DNA of 64,000 nt from Onchidella celtica (Eukaryota > Mollusca > Gastropoda > Systellommatophora > Onchidiidae). Made by a program: the position numbers and the translations under genes. The stretch is from positions 55,989,311 to 56,053,310 of the forward strand of contig OZ007571.1 in assembly GCA_963931925.1 (NCBI GenBank), in the 5' to 3' direction. Shown piece by piece: positions 12,151-27,132 of this stretch; position 1 is the first letter of the stretch; every line of letters begins with the position of its first letter. Under the pieces are notes generated by a model, which was given only the letters and a program-made list of their open reading frames with translations, had not been told where the DNA came from and made no database searches.

Positions 12151-12639
12151 CCCCAAGGTATTCGCCCCAGCATTGATAATATGTTTCAAACAAATTGTTT
12201 ACGGCATCAAGGTGGCTGTAGCAAACTGAGTGCTGTTTTTAGATATGGTGGTCTTGAACAAGAGAAGAAAGGGCGAGGAGAGGGGAAGAGAGGATGGGCT
12301 GCTGGGGTGTAGGAGATTGTCTTTTAATTGCCCGACCAGGCAATCGCTGGGCGAGCGGCTTATAATTGGATCAGGCGTAAAAGTGTCGTGAAGGCGGGCG
12401 CAAGATGCGACAAACGTCTTAATATTTATCTTATCTGACATGTAGAACAGCACCTGTCTAGGTCATGTGATTGGGTCCTGTGCGCATGTGCACGTGGCTG
12501 AATGGCGATGAACCGTTCTGTCTCAATGTCTGGTGTACCCAGAGAGATTTTTCTATCATATGCGCAAAACCACGACACCTTGAAAGATTTGATATTGTTT
12601 ATGCTGGGATTTAATGATTTGATAAACCTGGATAATTTT
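12151..12639. other. Unassigned
   Basis: No supported gene. A plus frame that opens at 12502 runs straight into the CATC tract and has no domain. Confidence 0.4.
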
Positions 12640-12955
12640 GCTTCTCCATCTATCCATTCGCCGGTCCACATCTTTGTACGTCAGTCCGTCAGTCGACTCA
12701 TCCATCCAGTGCGCCGGCCAGCCAGCCAGCTACCTCACCCATCCATCCATCCATACATACATTTCCCTGTTCACCCCGTTATCCATCCATCGGCCTGTCT
12801 ACCCATCCGTGCAGGCCATCCATCCATTCATCCATCCACCCATGCAGGCCATCTGTCCATCCGCCCACCCATCCGTCCACACATCCATCCATCCACCCAT
12901 CCACCCATGCACCACCCACCCATCCATCCAGCCATCCACTGGCTCATCAATCCAT
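12640..12955. repeat. Degenerate CATC tract
   Basis: CATC, CAGC and CACC units over about 300 bp. The His/Pro/Ser-rich frames across it are repeat translations. Confidence 0.92.
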
Positions 12956-13107
12956 CTTTTGCAGTCTACGTTCATCGTGTCTTTCTCTTACCTGCATTAT
13001 GTGTAATGAATATAGGTGCGTTTGTAGAGAGAAAAATACCATCACCAAATGTCTTCAAAGCATACATGTTTGCACAGGATGACAAAGGAAATGACCAACA
13101 CTTAGGC

Positions 13108-13260
13108 TGGTGGCGGGCTGAGTCAAGTCTGTTTTGCATCTGTATTGACTCGGAGTTCTGTCTTTCCACCAGCTGATTCAAGACAGCACCCGAACTAATG
13201 AGTCAGATTTTTCAGTCTCTCCAGTGAGCGAGGTCTCCTCTAACTCCATAGACCACAGCT
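13108..13260. repeat. Dispersed GAGTCAA/TGTTTTGC repeat, copy 2
   Basis: GGCTGGTGGCGGGCTGAGTC and TCTGTTTTGCATCTG at the left. GAGCGAGGTCTCC, TAACTCCATAGACCACAG at the right. The right part is the inverse of blocks in the copy at 52380-52500, so this copy has inverted halves. Confidence 0.5.
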
Positions 13261-13868
13261 CAGGCGAAAAACAAGACAAGACAGACGACTAGTGCGCCAC
13301 AAGCCTAGCATGACCGAGATTTGGAAGACGGGGGTAGAGATAGAGAGGATAGAGGAGATGGGCGAGAGGGGAGTTGAAAGAAAGAATGCTATTTCCCTCC
13401 ATTTCTGTTCTCTCTCTCTTTCTCCCACTGCCTCTCTCGCCCCAGTGGTCCACCAGCCTAAAGACCTATGACTGGGATTTGGGAGGGAGGAGGAGGAGGG
13501 TGCATAGAGAACAGGGTAGATGCAGGAGAGAGGGATGAAGAAAGGGGAAAATTGATGCAGCTGATGTTCAAACCAAGTTTTGAAGTCAAACATCACCAGG
13601 TGTTCCGGCCTCTTTGGGCTAAGATTAAGCTTGTCAAAACAGGATCGAAGTGTTCCTTGGTGCTGATCGGTGCAGGCAAAATACAAATTTACCGTTTTCT
13701 GGCACTGATGAAACTGCTTACTGAGGAAGGATATTAGCTTTTTCATCTGGCCGTTCTTTCTATCTGTTAAATCTATCTCGCCCATAATTTCTCTCATTTT
13801 CTGTGCTTGACCTGGCCCTTTCTTTCCTTTCGTTGGCACATTTATGAGTTTCACCTGATTTATCTTTT
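13261..13868 (-). other. Unassigned, long unexplained minus-strand frame
   Basis: The minus frame 13854-13240 is open for 204 residues and includes a charged stretch and a Cys/His-containing stretch (around residues 45-75). I recognise no family and see no clear splice sites. It is the longest non-repetitive open frame outside the LTR elements apart from 50063-50761. Coding status is undecided. Confidence 0.2.
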
Positions 13869-15556
<1,688 letters not shown>

Positions 15557-16779
15557 TGTCACGAGCAGAGTTAGGGTCTTGGGGATGTTACGACTGCACG
15601 AGAGGCAGCTAACTCACACTCGGACACAACCACACAAGAAAAGTACTAAATAACTAGAGCGTATATATGTCAGGCCGGTCAGGCCATAGTTTACATAAAT
15701 ATTAATAACAAAACAAAAGACAATAGAGGTATATATTCAAACCAAAAACTCTAATTAATAACTTAACCAATGATATTCATGTAACTATGGAGGTACTGCA
15801 ATCAATAGTAAATAGGTATATTATACGAAACTGGATATCAATTTAAAGTGACAGTTGAGTCGCCACTGGCCAGTCGCCAGGCAAACTCTCCATAAATCAT
15901 ATGGGCTTAAATGTTAGGAGAGCCCAGTACGTTCAAAGCCTACAGAAGCACTCTTCGGCTTGTAGGTAATTTAAGCAGTTGCCAAAAGACTATATTTTAT
16001 GCACAATCACTATTCAATTCATCAACAATGTGCTATATTATTCCAATCATACTATGGCAATAGATCTATCATACAGGACACTCGTGGTCGAGTGCCAGCT
16101 GGGGTTTCCTTAGTCTTCCTATGAGGCTGTAGTTCTCTCTCTATCTCCGATCTCTATTATACTTGAATAATTAAGATATATTACCATTGCTCACGCCTAC
16201 TGAGAGGCGCGAACATCAAAATAGCGCAGCGTGGGCTTTCAAAGGTCAGCCCACTCAGACCTTTCTTTCTAGAGCTCAGTCAGTCCGTTAGCAAGGACTT
16301 CTTAGTCTTCAGACCACACAGTTCAGGTACTGGCCAACCGGAGATACTTCACGAAACGATGCTTCTCTCGTCTGTATTCACTAAATCTGAACGTTACACG
16401 ATGTTATATACTATCTAACTACCCAGCGTGCTAGTCCGCTGGCCCAATTAGTTCAGCTATCTCATAGGTCGAAACCTCCCACCATTTTAACTGTAGTAAT
16501 ACGTCTGCACTATTCTACCAGCCAGTTAACGTGCAAAACTTGTCTAGTCATACTTAACAATGTCAACTGTCCCCACCTTGTTTCACCCCTACTCCATTAC
16601 TTATTAATCACGAACATAAGCCGACAAGCGTGACTCCAACAGTTTAACTTTACATTTATTTACTCACCAACTATAATTTGGCGAGGACCGTTCAAGGCCA
16701 CCAGCCAATTTCTCATGGCCCTGGTAAACAACAACAACTCACTCTCTGCGTGAGTTTTAACAATATCCGAATCATGACA
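15557..16779 (-). mobile_element. Solo LTR of the element-A family
   Basis: Begins TGTCACGAGC and ends ATCATGACA (TG...CA). It is flanked by the perfect 5-bp duplication tacgg (15552-15556 and 16780-16784). Length is 1,223 bp against 1,226 for A's LTRs, with roughly ten differences by eye. No internal region adjoins it, so it is a solo LTR, the usual product of LTR-LTR recombination. Orientation is that of element A. Confidence 0.95.
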
Positions 16780-16784
16780 TACGG

Positions 16785-18012
16785 CACAGATGGAATATTC
16801 CACCAGCGAACTATTCATGTGTCATAATTTACTGAGAGAGATATGTTACACGGTACAACATTATGCCACTCTCACACCGGTCTCCACAGTCAGAGAGGAC
16901 GCTGCCCCAGACAAACGGATATATATACAGGACAATTAATGTATTGGATGCTCATCCATGATCGTTTCATGATCGACGGGGGCCTTACTACTTTTGCTAG
17001 TACAACATAATCATAATCACCTTTAATTTTAATTGGTCTTTTTCATTAGTTTTGTGGCAAGGCTGAAATTATTTGATTTTCTTTCATTTGATATTTGTTC
17101 ATTCCACATGTCAAAGGGAATTCACCGGATCATTGCATAGAAAATGTCCGTCTCGTGCAACAGAGCTTTTGGGCATTTTGTGTGGAATAGATGGAAGTCA
17201 CAGCGATAATGTCTCATCATTAAAAATTATTGAGAACTGCATTGAGAAAACCGTTCGTTGAATCAAATCCGCGTCGTCCCAAGAGTTCATAGTTGGGTTA
17301 AATTTAGACACACTTTCGCTTCACTTAGCTCCTGAACTCTACACCCACATGAGGAAGTCAGTTCTGTGAACGGAACGTGCTAGAGCCAAAATCTCTTCGT
17401 GTTAAGAATGATTGGCTATTCAAGACATGCTCCGACTCTGTTGCAATACTATCCAGTCACGTATGAGTGCGTTACAGTTCACTGTGCTTAATTTGATAAA
17501 ACTGTGTCAATTTTCGTGTAGAAGTCTTTATCTCTGTTTTAGGAAGAGGAGATGGACCACTATGGGACCTGTAAAGCTGTGTTTTCATGTGTATAGCAAC
17601 GGAAACGCCAACATTCTTTCTGTTTCACCACTTGAAGGGTTTTTCACCCATCCATTTCCGTTTTCCATACACAAGTCATGAAAATCCAGCTTAATTAGTC
17701 AACGTAATAAAAAATAACGGCCTGATGCAAGCTCCCCGTAACACTGTACGTAGAACATCTGGGAGCCTACATTATGCAATACACGAATGTTTCGACATCT
17801 ATTATATCAGGTATTGTTCCGGTAACCAGTTCTCAGTATGACATGAGGTAATACATGTTGCAATGATAGATCAACTCGCAGGAGTGAGAGCTAGGTCAGC
17901 AAAACAACAGCAGTGCTATCAGTGTTTCAGGTAACCAGTGATTGCGTGATCTCTTTGACTGCGTGGGATGGGAATGGAGTGGACTGAGTAGCAAAAGGAG
18001 GGATATTTATCG
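16785..18012. other. Unassigned
   Basis: About 1.2 kb after the solo LTR with no recognised coding or repeat content. Plus frames at 17073-17261 and 17412-17681 lack domains. Confidence 0.4.
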
Positions 18013-18715
18013 TCGTAAACAAGACCTGCAAGAAGGTTAGCCAGAAAATCCACATAGACAAAACGAAAGACACAACGAACTACGAGACGGATGAAAAGGG
18101 AATAATTGAAAACAAAAACGGTTGAAAAATCACGGAATATAAATACCTAGGACAGACAGTACACATGGAACACAACATAATAACACTGAAATAGACTCTA
18201 GAATAAGATCAACATGGAGCTGCTTTGGAAAAGAAAACAGAGAGATATTCCTGGACCATGAACTGCTAATAGGGACAAGTATTCAACCAGTGCCTTATTC
18301 CAACGATTACCTATGGTTGCCAAAAATGGTCGATTACAAAACAACTTACGAACAAATTAAGAACGACCCAGAGGGCAATCATCGGACTACAAGATAAAAT
18401 TCGGCACGCCGAAATCCGCAAACAAACAAAGCTAACGGACATAGTAAACTTCATGCTACAACAAAAGTGGAATTGGGCTGGACCTGTGGGTAGGATGAAT
18501 GACAGTAGATGAACAACACAATGCACTGAATGACAACCACGGACACGAAAAAGAACATGAGGTCGACCAGGAAGAAGATGGCAGGTTAATATTAAAAAGA
18601 GAGGGGGAACAACTTGGATGAGGGAGACATCAGACAGAAAGGTTTGGAAGTGATTGTTGGAGGGCTACATCCTACAGTGGATGGACAATGCCTAGGTGAA
18701 CGGTGAAAACAAGAC
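18013..18715 (+). pseudogene. Decayed non-LTR retrotransposon, reverse-transcriptase C-terminal end
   Basis: In changing plus-strand frames the translation gives the landmarks of a LINE reverse-transcriptase tail: EYKYLGQTVHME, then ITYGCQKWSITKQL (the family's L-P-T-x-x-Y-G-x-x-x-W block), LRTTQRAI, KWNWAGPVGRMND, GRRW and GYILQWMD near the end. Several stops and frame changes interrupt it, so it is dead. The tail resembles RTE-type elements by recollection. The N-terminal endonuclease and the polymerase core are absent. Confidence 0.75.
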
Positions 18716-18947
18716 TTGGCACTACCATTACATGACGCATAAGCGTTAAGATGCATATAGCGGCGACTGCAGTGAGCTTTGCTGGCTACAGACACAAGTC
18801 CAAATAATTGCTTTCGAACAGCCCTCTGCATCAATAGCTTGTGTTGTACGGGAGCGTTTCGTCCTGTTGATTAAGGCGCTTTTATCATATCAATATATGC
18901 GGACATAATTAAGCAGCACGGTCATGTAATGTGCATCCCAGCGAGTA

Positions 18948-18948
<1 letters not shown>

Positions 18949-19041
<93 letters not shown>

Positions 19042-19045
19042 GATG

Positions 19046-19076
<31 letters not shown>

Positions 19077-19252
19077 TCTCTCTCCGAGTCTCTCTTTCGC
19101 TCTCGGATGCTCTCCCCGAGTCTCACACAATCCCTGAGGTTCTATATATTTCTCTCCCTTTCTCTTTCTGACTGATGCTCTCTCTCTCTCTCTCTCTCTC
19201 TTGTCTCTTTCTCTCTCTCTCTTTCTCTCTCTCTCTGACGCTATCTGTTGAT

Positions 19253-19290
<38 letters not shown>

Positions 19291-19370
19291 TCTGATGCTG
19301 TCTCTGAGTTTCTCTGTGTCTGCCTCTCTGCCTCTCTCTGAGGCTCTCTATATTTCTCTCCATCCTCTGT
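18949..19370. repeat. Long (TC)n tract with TCTGATGC interruptions
   Basis: About 85 bp of pure TC, then TC blocks separated by a recurring TGATGCTCTC or GAGTCTCTC unit, over more than 400 bp in all. Confidence 0.96.
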
Positions 19371-20717
19371 GTGGCTCAGTGTGTGTTTGGAAAGGAGGGG
19401 AATCGATAAGGGTCAGCACTACACTGAATTATAAAGATTCTTTGAATCTTCAGATGTATGTTATAACACAAAACATTGTGTGAGAAAGCAGCGGGGAAAA
19501 GGTCTTTCGGGACAGTAAAGAATCCTCACGCCTAGTTCATCCATTAACTACAACTTTTCTATACAGTGCACAGGTTTTCAAGAATTTGAGTGTGGCCCAT
19601 TTAACGCTACAAAATATTCAGCCTGGAGGGGAAATTTCATTGACTGGCCATTCAGAACATCATTTTGCACCCCTGAGTGCTTTTGACTTTCGATGTGTAC
19701 AGAAATGCTGTAAGAGAAGTCAGGGTGACAAAACCATTAGGTCACTCTTTCCTGTTGATATTTTGCTGGGGGTGGGGAGGTTTCTTTGTTTTTTTAAATG
19801 ATGTCCTTACAGTATCAGGAGCAGACTCAATGCACTTACCAGCGCATTTAATCGTGTTTTCCCCGAATAATGCAACATTCAGAATCGTTTTCAAGTTGAT
19901 GTTGCAGTGACGCGGAAAAGTGAATTCTATTTGAATGAAATTAGAGAGACTGGTCTGGGGGGGGGGGGGGTGAACTTAAAAACTGCCATCAGCTTTCGTG
20001 GCAAAACGCATTCCGTTTCTGTAGAATTACAAGGTTCTAACTCTCTTCCGACAGTCTTTGAGAAATTGATAATTGAAGTGTCATGACTCATAGCTCTTGA
20101 TAATACGCCTTTTTTTCTTTTTAGTAATACAAAGTAAACACCGAATCCCTTAATGGTTTGACGCCCAATGGAGAAGGCCTGTAGAAGTAGAGTCTAGTAT
20201 GGAACTCAGTTCAGCTCAAAAGTGCTCAAGAGGGCGATTTTGTGATGAGAATAAAAATTAAGAACAAAATAATCTGCTTAAGGATATTTTACGGAAAGAG
20301 ATGGGCATGGATAATGATATCTTTGTTCCTAGGCCCATGATACAAAGGGAAAAATAAGAAAAAAAGACAGGTTGCCTTGACTTCGGACAAATGGCAGATT
20401 TGTTCCATGCCAGAGGCTCTCGCCTGTGTGTTCTTTATGTCTCCGTCGATGTCAGTTTGCTCCCTTCTAGTTTGTTGTGGTGATACCAAGGTAACGGCAT
20501 GTCTCTTGATGACCTCAGGGTATTGATACTGTTCAAAACACAGACATTGATATGTCAGTTCTTGCCCTATCTGTGTGGTTCTACAAGGCAGGGAGAGATA
20601 CAAATTTTAATACTGAAAGAAGGCAAGAGAGACGGACAGATTTGGAGAAAAAGTGGGAGGGAGATAATTATGGCCAAAAAAAAAAATGCACCGTATGTTT
20701 TTTAGCCGAATGTTAGT
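19371..20717. other. Unassigned
   Basis: No gene recognised. A minus frame of 104 residues (20289-20603) has no known domain. A G-run sits at 19958-19970. Confidence 0.35.
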
Positions 20718-20842
20718 TCATTTTACCAATGTGATAAAATTATATGAATGTATTTAATTCTATGTTAAACTTAACAGCTCTGAATACGAAACAAAGAAAG
20801 TACACCCAAATAGACCGTGAAGGACGCAAAGTGGCCATTATC
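20718..20842. repeat. Dispersed repeat, partner of 27002-27132
   Basis: TTTTACCAATGTGATAAAAT, TATATGAATGTAT, GCTCTGAATACGAAAC and CGCAAAGTGGCC-TTATC occur in the same order and orientation about 6.3 kb away. The class of repeat is unknown. Confidence 0.6.
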
Positions 20843-22139
20843 GTCTAATTACAAGACAAAATAGATAAAATACTGAGTGGTGTTCATTTTTCAGTGATGG
20901 CTTGTAATGTAAAATTATTACGCGTGCCAGTGACAGGCCGTGACAGATATAGTTCGTCGTCCATCTTACATAATGGCGTATCGATGATTTTTTGTGTTTT
21001 TGAATTAAGACTACCTTATCATTGCTCGTGATGAAATCCATGTTCTCTCAAAGCGTCGTATCGAACTGTTTAATGGTTTGAGTAAAGAAGCACAAGCGTT
21101 TTTGCCATGTCCAATAATAACAAACGTGAACAAAACAAACGCGCTCTTGTGAATTGAGAAAATTGTCCACGCCAGTATAAGAGAGACAACGAGTGATATT
21201 TGTTGGGTTTCAATAATTTTTATTGTTCATTACATGCGCTGGACACAGGGAAAATTACCATTTAAAAAGGGATGCTGTTGCTTTGTAATATTCGAGTTGG
21301 TAGATGACGTGAGAGACAATCTTAGCAGGTAGGTGTCCCCTAAATGTAGACAGCCATGAGAGGAGGCTGCTTTGACTAACATACACTGTGATCATTTTGC
21401 ATCTGCGTAACAAATAGGAGTAACATGTCAATTATTTCAATCGTACCTATTGCAACCTGGTCGTCACAGTGGGACACATGACGTAGCGGGTGTCTATATC
21501 TTTCTTGAGCGCACTGACACACGAAATGACACACCCGCATATCTGCACATATATTCCAAAACCTGTATAATACACACTCGAGCAATTGTAAATTCATACA
21601 CCCGAACATATTCACAACTTGAATGTTCAATAATTTGGAAAACTGGTCCAGTAAACCAAGCGAGTGAAGCGGATACATCGACCACCTTGGACTCTCCTAT
21701 TGTTTTTTTAGTGCTAGTCACTTCCTCTCAAAGACTAGGAACCTGGGCAGTGGACAATAGAGATATTGTATGGAGGACGTCAAGCCAGTTTTCCTGGTAA
21801 ACTCCGGTAACTCCATAAGGCACTGGGCCAAGCTGAGTGTTCTCTCCCCGTATCCCCAGCAAACAGGGGAAACCAGTACAGTGTTTTAATGGCAAGGGTT
21901 GCCGGCCCATTGTCTTCGTTACGCCTTTCAGACTGACATAAGATAGGAAAATAATGGTCCTATTATTCAAAGGTTCTCAACTTGCTATAGTCTGATCATT
22001 TTCCATTTACTGTTAAAAATTGGAAATTTCCAGCCCCTCCCGTTATCATCCCACATTTCTTCCTCATTCCGCCCATTTGGCGTTTTCATAACTGTTTTTT
22101 TTTCTGTTTTGAAACAATTTTCGTCTGAATGTCAGGCCG
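20843..22139. other. Unassigned
   Basis: No supported gene or repeat. Frames of 100-116 residues at 21376-21800 overlap each other on both strands and show no domain. Confidence 0.35.
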
Positions 22140-22320
22140 CATTTTCATCTCCGAATCAGTGAAAGATGTTTTTTCTTTCTCTCTCTTCTTCTTTTCTCTC
22201 TGTCCCCCTCTACCCCCTCTCCCTTTCCCCCCTCATCTCTCCCCTCCCTCCCCACCTCTCTCTTTTCTCTCATCTCTCCTTTTCCCCTTCTCTCTTTCTC
22301 CACCCCCATCCCACCCCACC
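22140..22320. repeat. Polypyrimidine tract
   Basis: TC- and CCCTC-rich low complexity. Confidence 0.9.
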
Positions 22321-25300
22321 TCCTTCTGTTCTTTGTGTGTCCATGTGTATGCGTATACGTGTATCGGGAAGAGTCAACACTTTTTGTTGTTCTATTGAGT
22401 GAGGCACAGAAAAGGACAGTCCGGCTGCTAAGTTGAAAGAAAACATCTTCCTCTCGGTAAAACCAAAGATCAACAGACTTAAGCCGTAAGTTTATTCAGA
22501 TCCACCCCAACGATCTTCCCAAGATCGAGAAGTAGTAAAAAAGGGGGGTTTTGTGGGTATTTCTGTAGGCAGAGGTCCCTGAAGGGCATAACAGATGTCT
22601 TTCCGTACAGAGAATATTCGTTGGAAACTTGAGACTCGATACTTGTGTTGACCAAGTTTCATAGACATAGACTGCAAAAATCAGAAAAACCAAACTTTCC
22701 GATATTCACATGTCTGATCCAAACATTTTTCTTTTTAACACTGTCAATTTCCGTCAGAATATAGACACTGGTATTCCTTGACCAGTAAATCGACTTGCTT
22801 TCAAATCATAGAATGTGTGGTGCAAACTAAACCTTTACAATGACATAATCCTTACACTCGATAGGAATTATACCCCAGATCCAGGATACCGAGACGAATC
22901 AACTCGCCAAATTCCGTCCGTCGATTTGTGCGCGTATCATCGATGACAGCAATACAACGCCTACATACGTCCCTTCATAACTGAAAGAAAAAGACTTCTA
23001 GTACTCACGTGAATTATACGCGCGCAATTTCTGGACATAGATTGGAAGAAGGAATGGTTCGCCTCGGTATTCTGTGCCTCGGATTATGCTTTGCTACAAA
23101 GTTGCTGTTGTAACCCTTCATGTCGCGGATTGGCAAGTGGACTGTTTTATGTCCAAAACCCTCAAATTGAGAGAGAAAAAAAGTTTGTAATATGTAACCT
23201 TAATGAAAATTCAAATACCTGCAATAATTTCAACACAGTCACATAAATAGTTTTATCAAGTTATAAAATAGAGTAATACACGTTGTGTCTTAGATATCTG
23301 CAGGCATTTAAGAGCAACAAATAAAAACGGACGTGATTGCACTACAGTTGTATTACAGAGCTCGAAAATTCAGTACTTCAGTCAACACTGTACAGTCAAA
23401 CTGTTTAATGACAAGAAAGTCAGCAAGATTTGGAAAGCAGATACTAAAGAGCAGGCTGTCTCTCTTAAAAAAAAAACCAAAAAAAAACAATAACCACCGG
23501 GCATGTCCATAATTATGTAAGCACTGTAGGCACAGCTCACCATGTGCAATGAAGGGAAAAACCTAAAATGATGCAAAGGGGTGTGCGCGTGGTAAGAACA
23601 GTCTCTCTGCGGTGGACAGAGAGAAAAACGGAGAGAGACAGAGCTGCAGAAGAAGAGAAAGAAAAGTACAGAAAAAGGAAAAGAACTGCATTTTTCTCTC
23701 CGCTCCCCCTAAGACGAAAACGATACTCATTGTCGTCCTACATGTAGATAGATCAAGATGACCTTTCACATCGTCACCGTTCCTTAAAATGTAGTAGCTG
23801 AAAGATTTTGACTACTTTTCAGGTGAAGCAAAAACTATTTGACGATGGCTCTCTGAAAGTTTGTTATTCCATTACTTTTCGACTCAGGAGTCTAGAATCA
23901 AGATCATTCGATGTGGCTTTGAATGGAGCTGAACATAATATAAAAATCGATTTTTTAAATTTTTTTTTTGATTTGCTAGTTTTAGGGAACGGTGACATTC
24001 TCTCTCTTTCTCTCTCTCTCTCTGACTGTGGCACAATCAATATTTTTTTTGTTGGTCTCTCCTTGCCCCCCCCCCCCCAAACCCACCATCTTCCCCACCC
24101 TCAGCCTACCCTTTCACCGCTAGTGAATAAATTAAATAAAGGGTGACAAATTAATCACCTACATCAACAACCCGCAAGAGATCGCAATGTATATTAAATT
24201 CTGTTTCCAACATTCTACCTGAGGACTGACTAACAAATATAATGTTTTCTCTCATGCATGAAGTGACCAGCACAGCCATCTGTCAGATATGGTTGATTCA
24301 CTTCGTTGGACTAACATAGACACAACGGGCAGTGGTTAAACTCATTAGTAATTGAATTTACAGGCTGATTTTCATGTCTAGACAGTGGATAAACGTTGCC
24401 TATGTTTTGCGAACGGAGTGGACAAATGTATTCAGCCGAGCGTAAATTATGACATTCGTTAATCTTCATTTCCTGTCCATCACGGCCACAGAGAGGTCAG
24501 CAGTCGGTCACCTGACAATATTTATTAATCACATAACCTCACGAACATGGAAATAATCGCCGTGCGTGCGTCAAATGCAAGCACCTGGCAGTGACAATGC
24601 GATTGGGCAATGGAGAGGGAAGGGAGGGGCAGGAGTGAGGGTGGGGCAAAGTCAAGTTCACAAACTGTCGAAATAAATAAATAAAATGAAATGGTATAAT
24701 TAAAAAAAAACTAGCGCCAGCCTATATAAACTTCAGTAAAGCCCTGCAGACTTCGTGTGGCAACGTATGTTGCTGAAATTTTGCACAAAAATAAAAAACA
24801 ATTTGGGATTAATGGCTGTTGCCGTTCTTTTTTTAGTGGGGAAGTATTTTCTTGAATTTGCTTTGGGTCGCTAATTTCTCCTGCAATCCATTCTTTTCCA
24901 TGAAAACATGACGTTATCACTTCCTGAAATGTGTTCACTATCAAACACACTGACCCGTGAGCATATTATTGTCATTTCATGATTATCTGATGGGGTGCAT
25001 TGGGCATAAACGCGCAAAGGAAGTGCAGAATGACCTTCTAACTCAAACAACAACAACAACAAAAATAAACTAAAGGAACAGACAAGGTGGAGCAGATCCG
25101 TGATAACCACCAAAAAACAAAATAATAAAAATATTTCTCCCAGATAGGGCCGGGTAAAAGCTATTTCATGCATAAATATTAAATAGTACCAACTTGGAAG
25201 AGAGAGACTGGAGGAGATTGTGGCGAGAGAAACCCAGTCAAATAATGAGGCCTTAAAAATATATTTAAACATGTATATAATTTCATAACTAAAGAATCCT

Positions 25301-25699
25301 AATTGAGAGAATAAGGGCCGACCTGTTATCTAAAATATGATTATGTCGCAAAGAACTTTGTTCTGATTATGGGATAATGAAAGCGGTTATTGTTGGAGGT
25401 GTTGCTGATTACGACAGCAAATGATTTCGTCATGATGACAATGAAGCAGTACTTGTGGACCTCATTCGTCTGAATTTTTTTTTTCCCCCGGCTGAAAAAA
25501 TAATTCCTTGATATTCATCTCTTTTCACTAACAACGATATTAATCCTAGTAAAAATTATTAAGAGGATTTGACTGCTGCACGAATACAGGTAAAGGGTAG
25601 ATTGAATTGGGTCGATATGACATGGCACCAACACGCTATATCATAAACAATGAACTCACAACAAAGGGATAACTCAAACGTCAAAGAACAATATCACTC
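22321..25699. other. Unassigned, mostly AT-rich
   Basis: About 3.4 kb without a defensible gene. It contains a short TC run (24001-24023), a C-run (24066-24078) and many A/T homopolymers. Frames such as 24871-25272 (minus, 133 residues) are hydrophobic and Leu-rich but match no family I recognise. Confidence 0.4.
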
Positions 25700-25978
25700 A
25701 TTTTTTATTTTGCCCGGGCAGCGATCTGTTCGGTCTGTTCTCTCGATTTCCAACTGCCAAGGTATCTTCAACGTACGTAAAGTGCACACGGGCCCTCCGA
25801 GTCTTTCGTCCTTGTCCGAGAAGACTAGATGCTCGATCCTATCTGTCATAGAATCAGGGATTGGAAAATGTGAGAAAAATCCCAAAATTCCAACGTGCTT
25901 GCACCGACCGGGACTCGAACCCGGTACCCTCGGCATGAGATGCGAGCACCTTGCCCCTAGACCAATGTGCCCCCCCCC
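25700..25978 (-). mobile_element. tRNA-derived SINE, copy 4 (body and head)
   Basis: Body CCAACTGCCAAGGTATCTTC and head with the B box (plus strand CGGGACTCGAACCCGGTACC) and CTTGCCCCTAGACCAATG. It has no TTTGTATTTG tail. The left edge abuts unrelated sequence, so this is a 5' portion relative to the SINE's own direction. Confidence 0.8.
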
Positions 25979-26509
25979 CAACCCCCTGCAACCACTCAGC
26001 GAGTTACTAGAAGTACATTTTGGCTTAATTTGACGAGTTCTGAAGAAACCACGGTCGCGACTTGTGAGATGGTAAGGGTTTTAGTTAGATGTATCGCCAC
26101 ACCTCTATCTCCCTCCTGCCCTAACCTCCGCTCGCGTTGATGTGACCCCCACACAAGCGAATGACTCACACTTTTCTGTGCTTCTCGCCAGATGTAATTC
26201 TTTTCACTATCTAGAAAAGAAAAAAAAGTCAACACAGCCAGATCCATAACGTGCAGTTGTATAAATTCAATTTATCGGCGGCGCGTGTAAGAGGTGAAGT
26301 AGGAGATAAGTAAAGACAGAAAGAGAGAGATGTGAAGCTAATACATTATTATGCTGTCTGTCAAGGTCAGAAAGAAATCTCTACTCCAGCTGAAGGCAGT
26401 CTGGGGGCATAATAGATACTGACGTCTGTTTCCATCTCGTAATGTTGTTGTTTTTTTTGTGCGTGTGTTTTGTTTGATATTTTCACATCGTCTTGTTTAC
26501 TCTGTTCTT
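25979..26509. other. Unassigned
   Basis: No gene or repeat recognised. Confidence 0.4.
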
Positions 26510-26770
26510 CCCGCCACCTCCTCTCTTTCTCTCTCTCTCTCCTCCTCCTCTCTCTCTCTCTTTCTCCTCTCTGTCTCTCTCTCCTCTCTCTGTCCTCTCT
26601 GTCGTCCTTTCTCTCTCTCTCGTCCTTTCTCTCTCTCTCGTCCTTTCTCTCTCTCTCGTCCTTTCTCTCTCTCTCGTCCTTCCTGTCCCTCCTTCGTTCT
26701 TCCTCATATCCTTCCCCCTCCCTCCCCTTCTCATTCTCTCCTCCTGCTGTATCTCCCTTCCTTCCCTTTC
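26510..26770. repeat. Polypyrimidine tract with an 18-bp tandem unit
   Basis: TC/CCT-rich. Inside it, CGTCCTTTCTCTCTCTCT occurs four times in perfect tandem (26603-26674), followed by a decayed fifth copy. Confidence 0.95.
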
Positions 26771-27001
26771 ATCATATCACTCTATCAATAAAACATATTT
26801 TAACAATGTGTAGACTTCATGCATATTCGAGGAAGGCACTATGCGTGCGGATCCATGAAAGAATTATTTTCTGACGTGGACCCGCAAAGCATCCTGTCCT
26901 TTCTGAGAGAGGCTAAGCTCTACAGCTTGATTTAATAACTTTTATATTTATTAATTTACAAAACATGTTCCCCAGATCTATACAAAAGAACTTTTTTAAA
27001 G

Positions 27002-27132
27002 AATTTTACCAATGTGATAAAATTATATGAATGTATCTAATTCTATGTCAAACTTAAGAGCTCTGAATACGAAACATAAACAAAGAATGTATACCCAAAC
27101 ACACCGTCAAAGTCGCAAAGTGGCCGTTATCT
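27002..27132. repeat. Dispersed repeat, partner of 20718-20842
   Basis: Aligns with the earlier copy from TTTTACCAATGTGATAAAAT through CGCAAAGTGGCCGTTATC, with small insertions. Confidence 0.6.

Noticed and set aside
12502-13176. 224-residue plus frame rich in His, Pro and Ser
   Set aside because: Its middle is the CATC tract; the ends show no domain.
25694-25981. 95-residue minus frame
   Set aside because: It is a translation of SINE copy 4. The same applies to 2294-2533.
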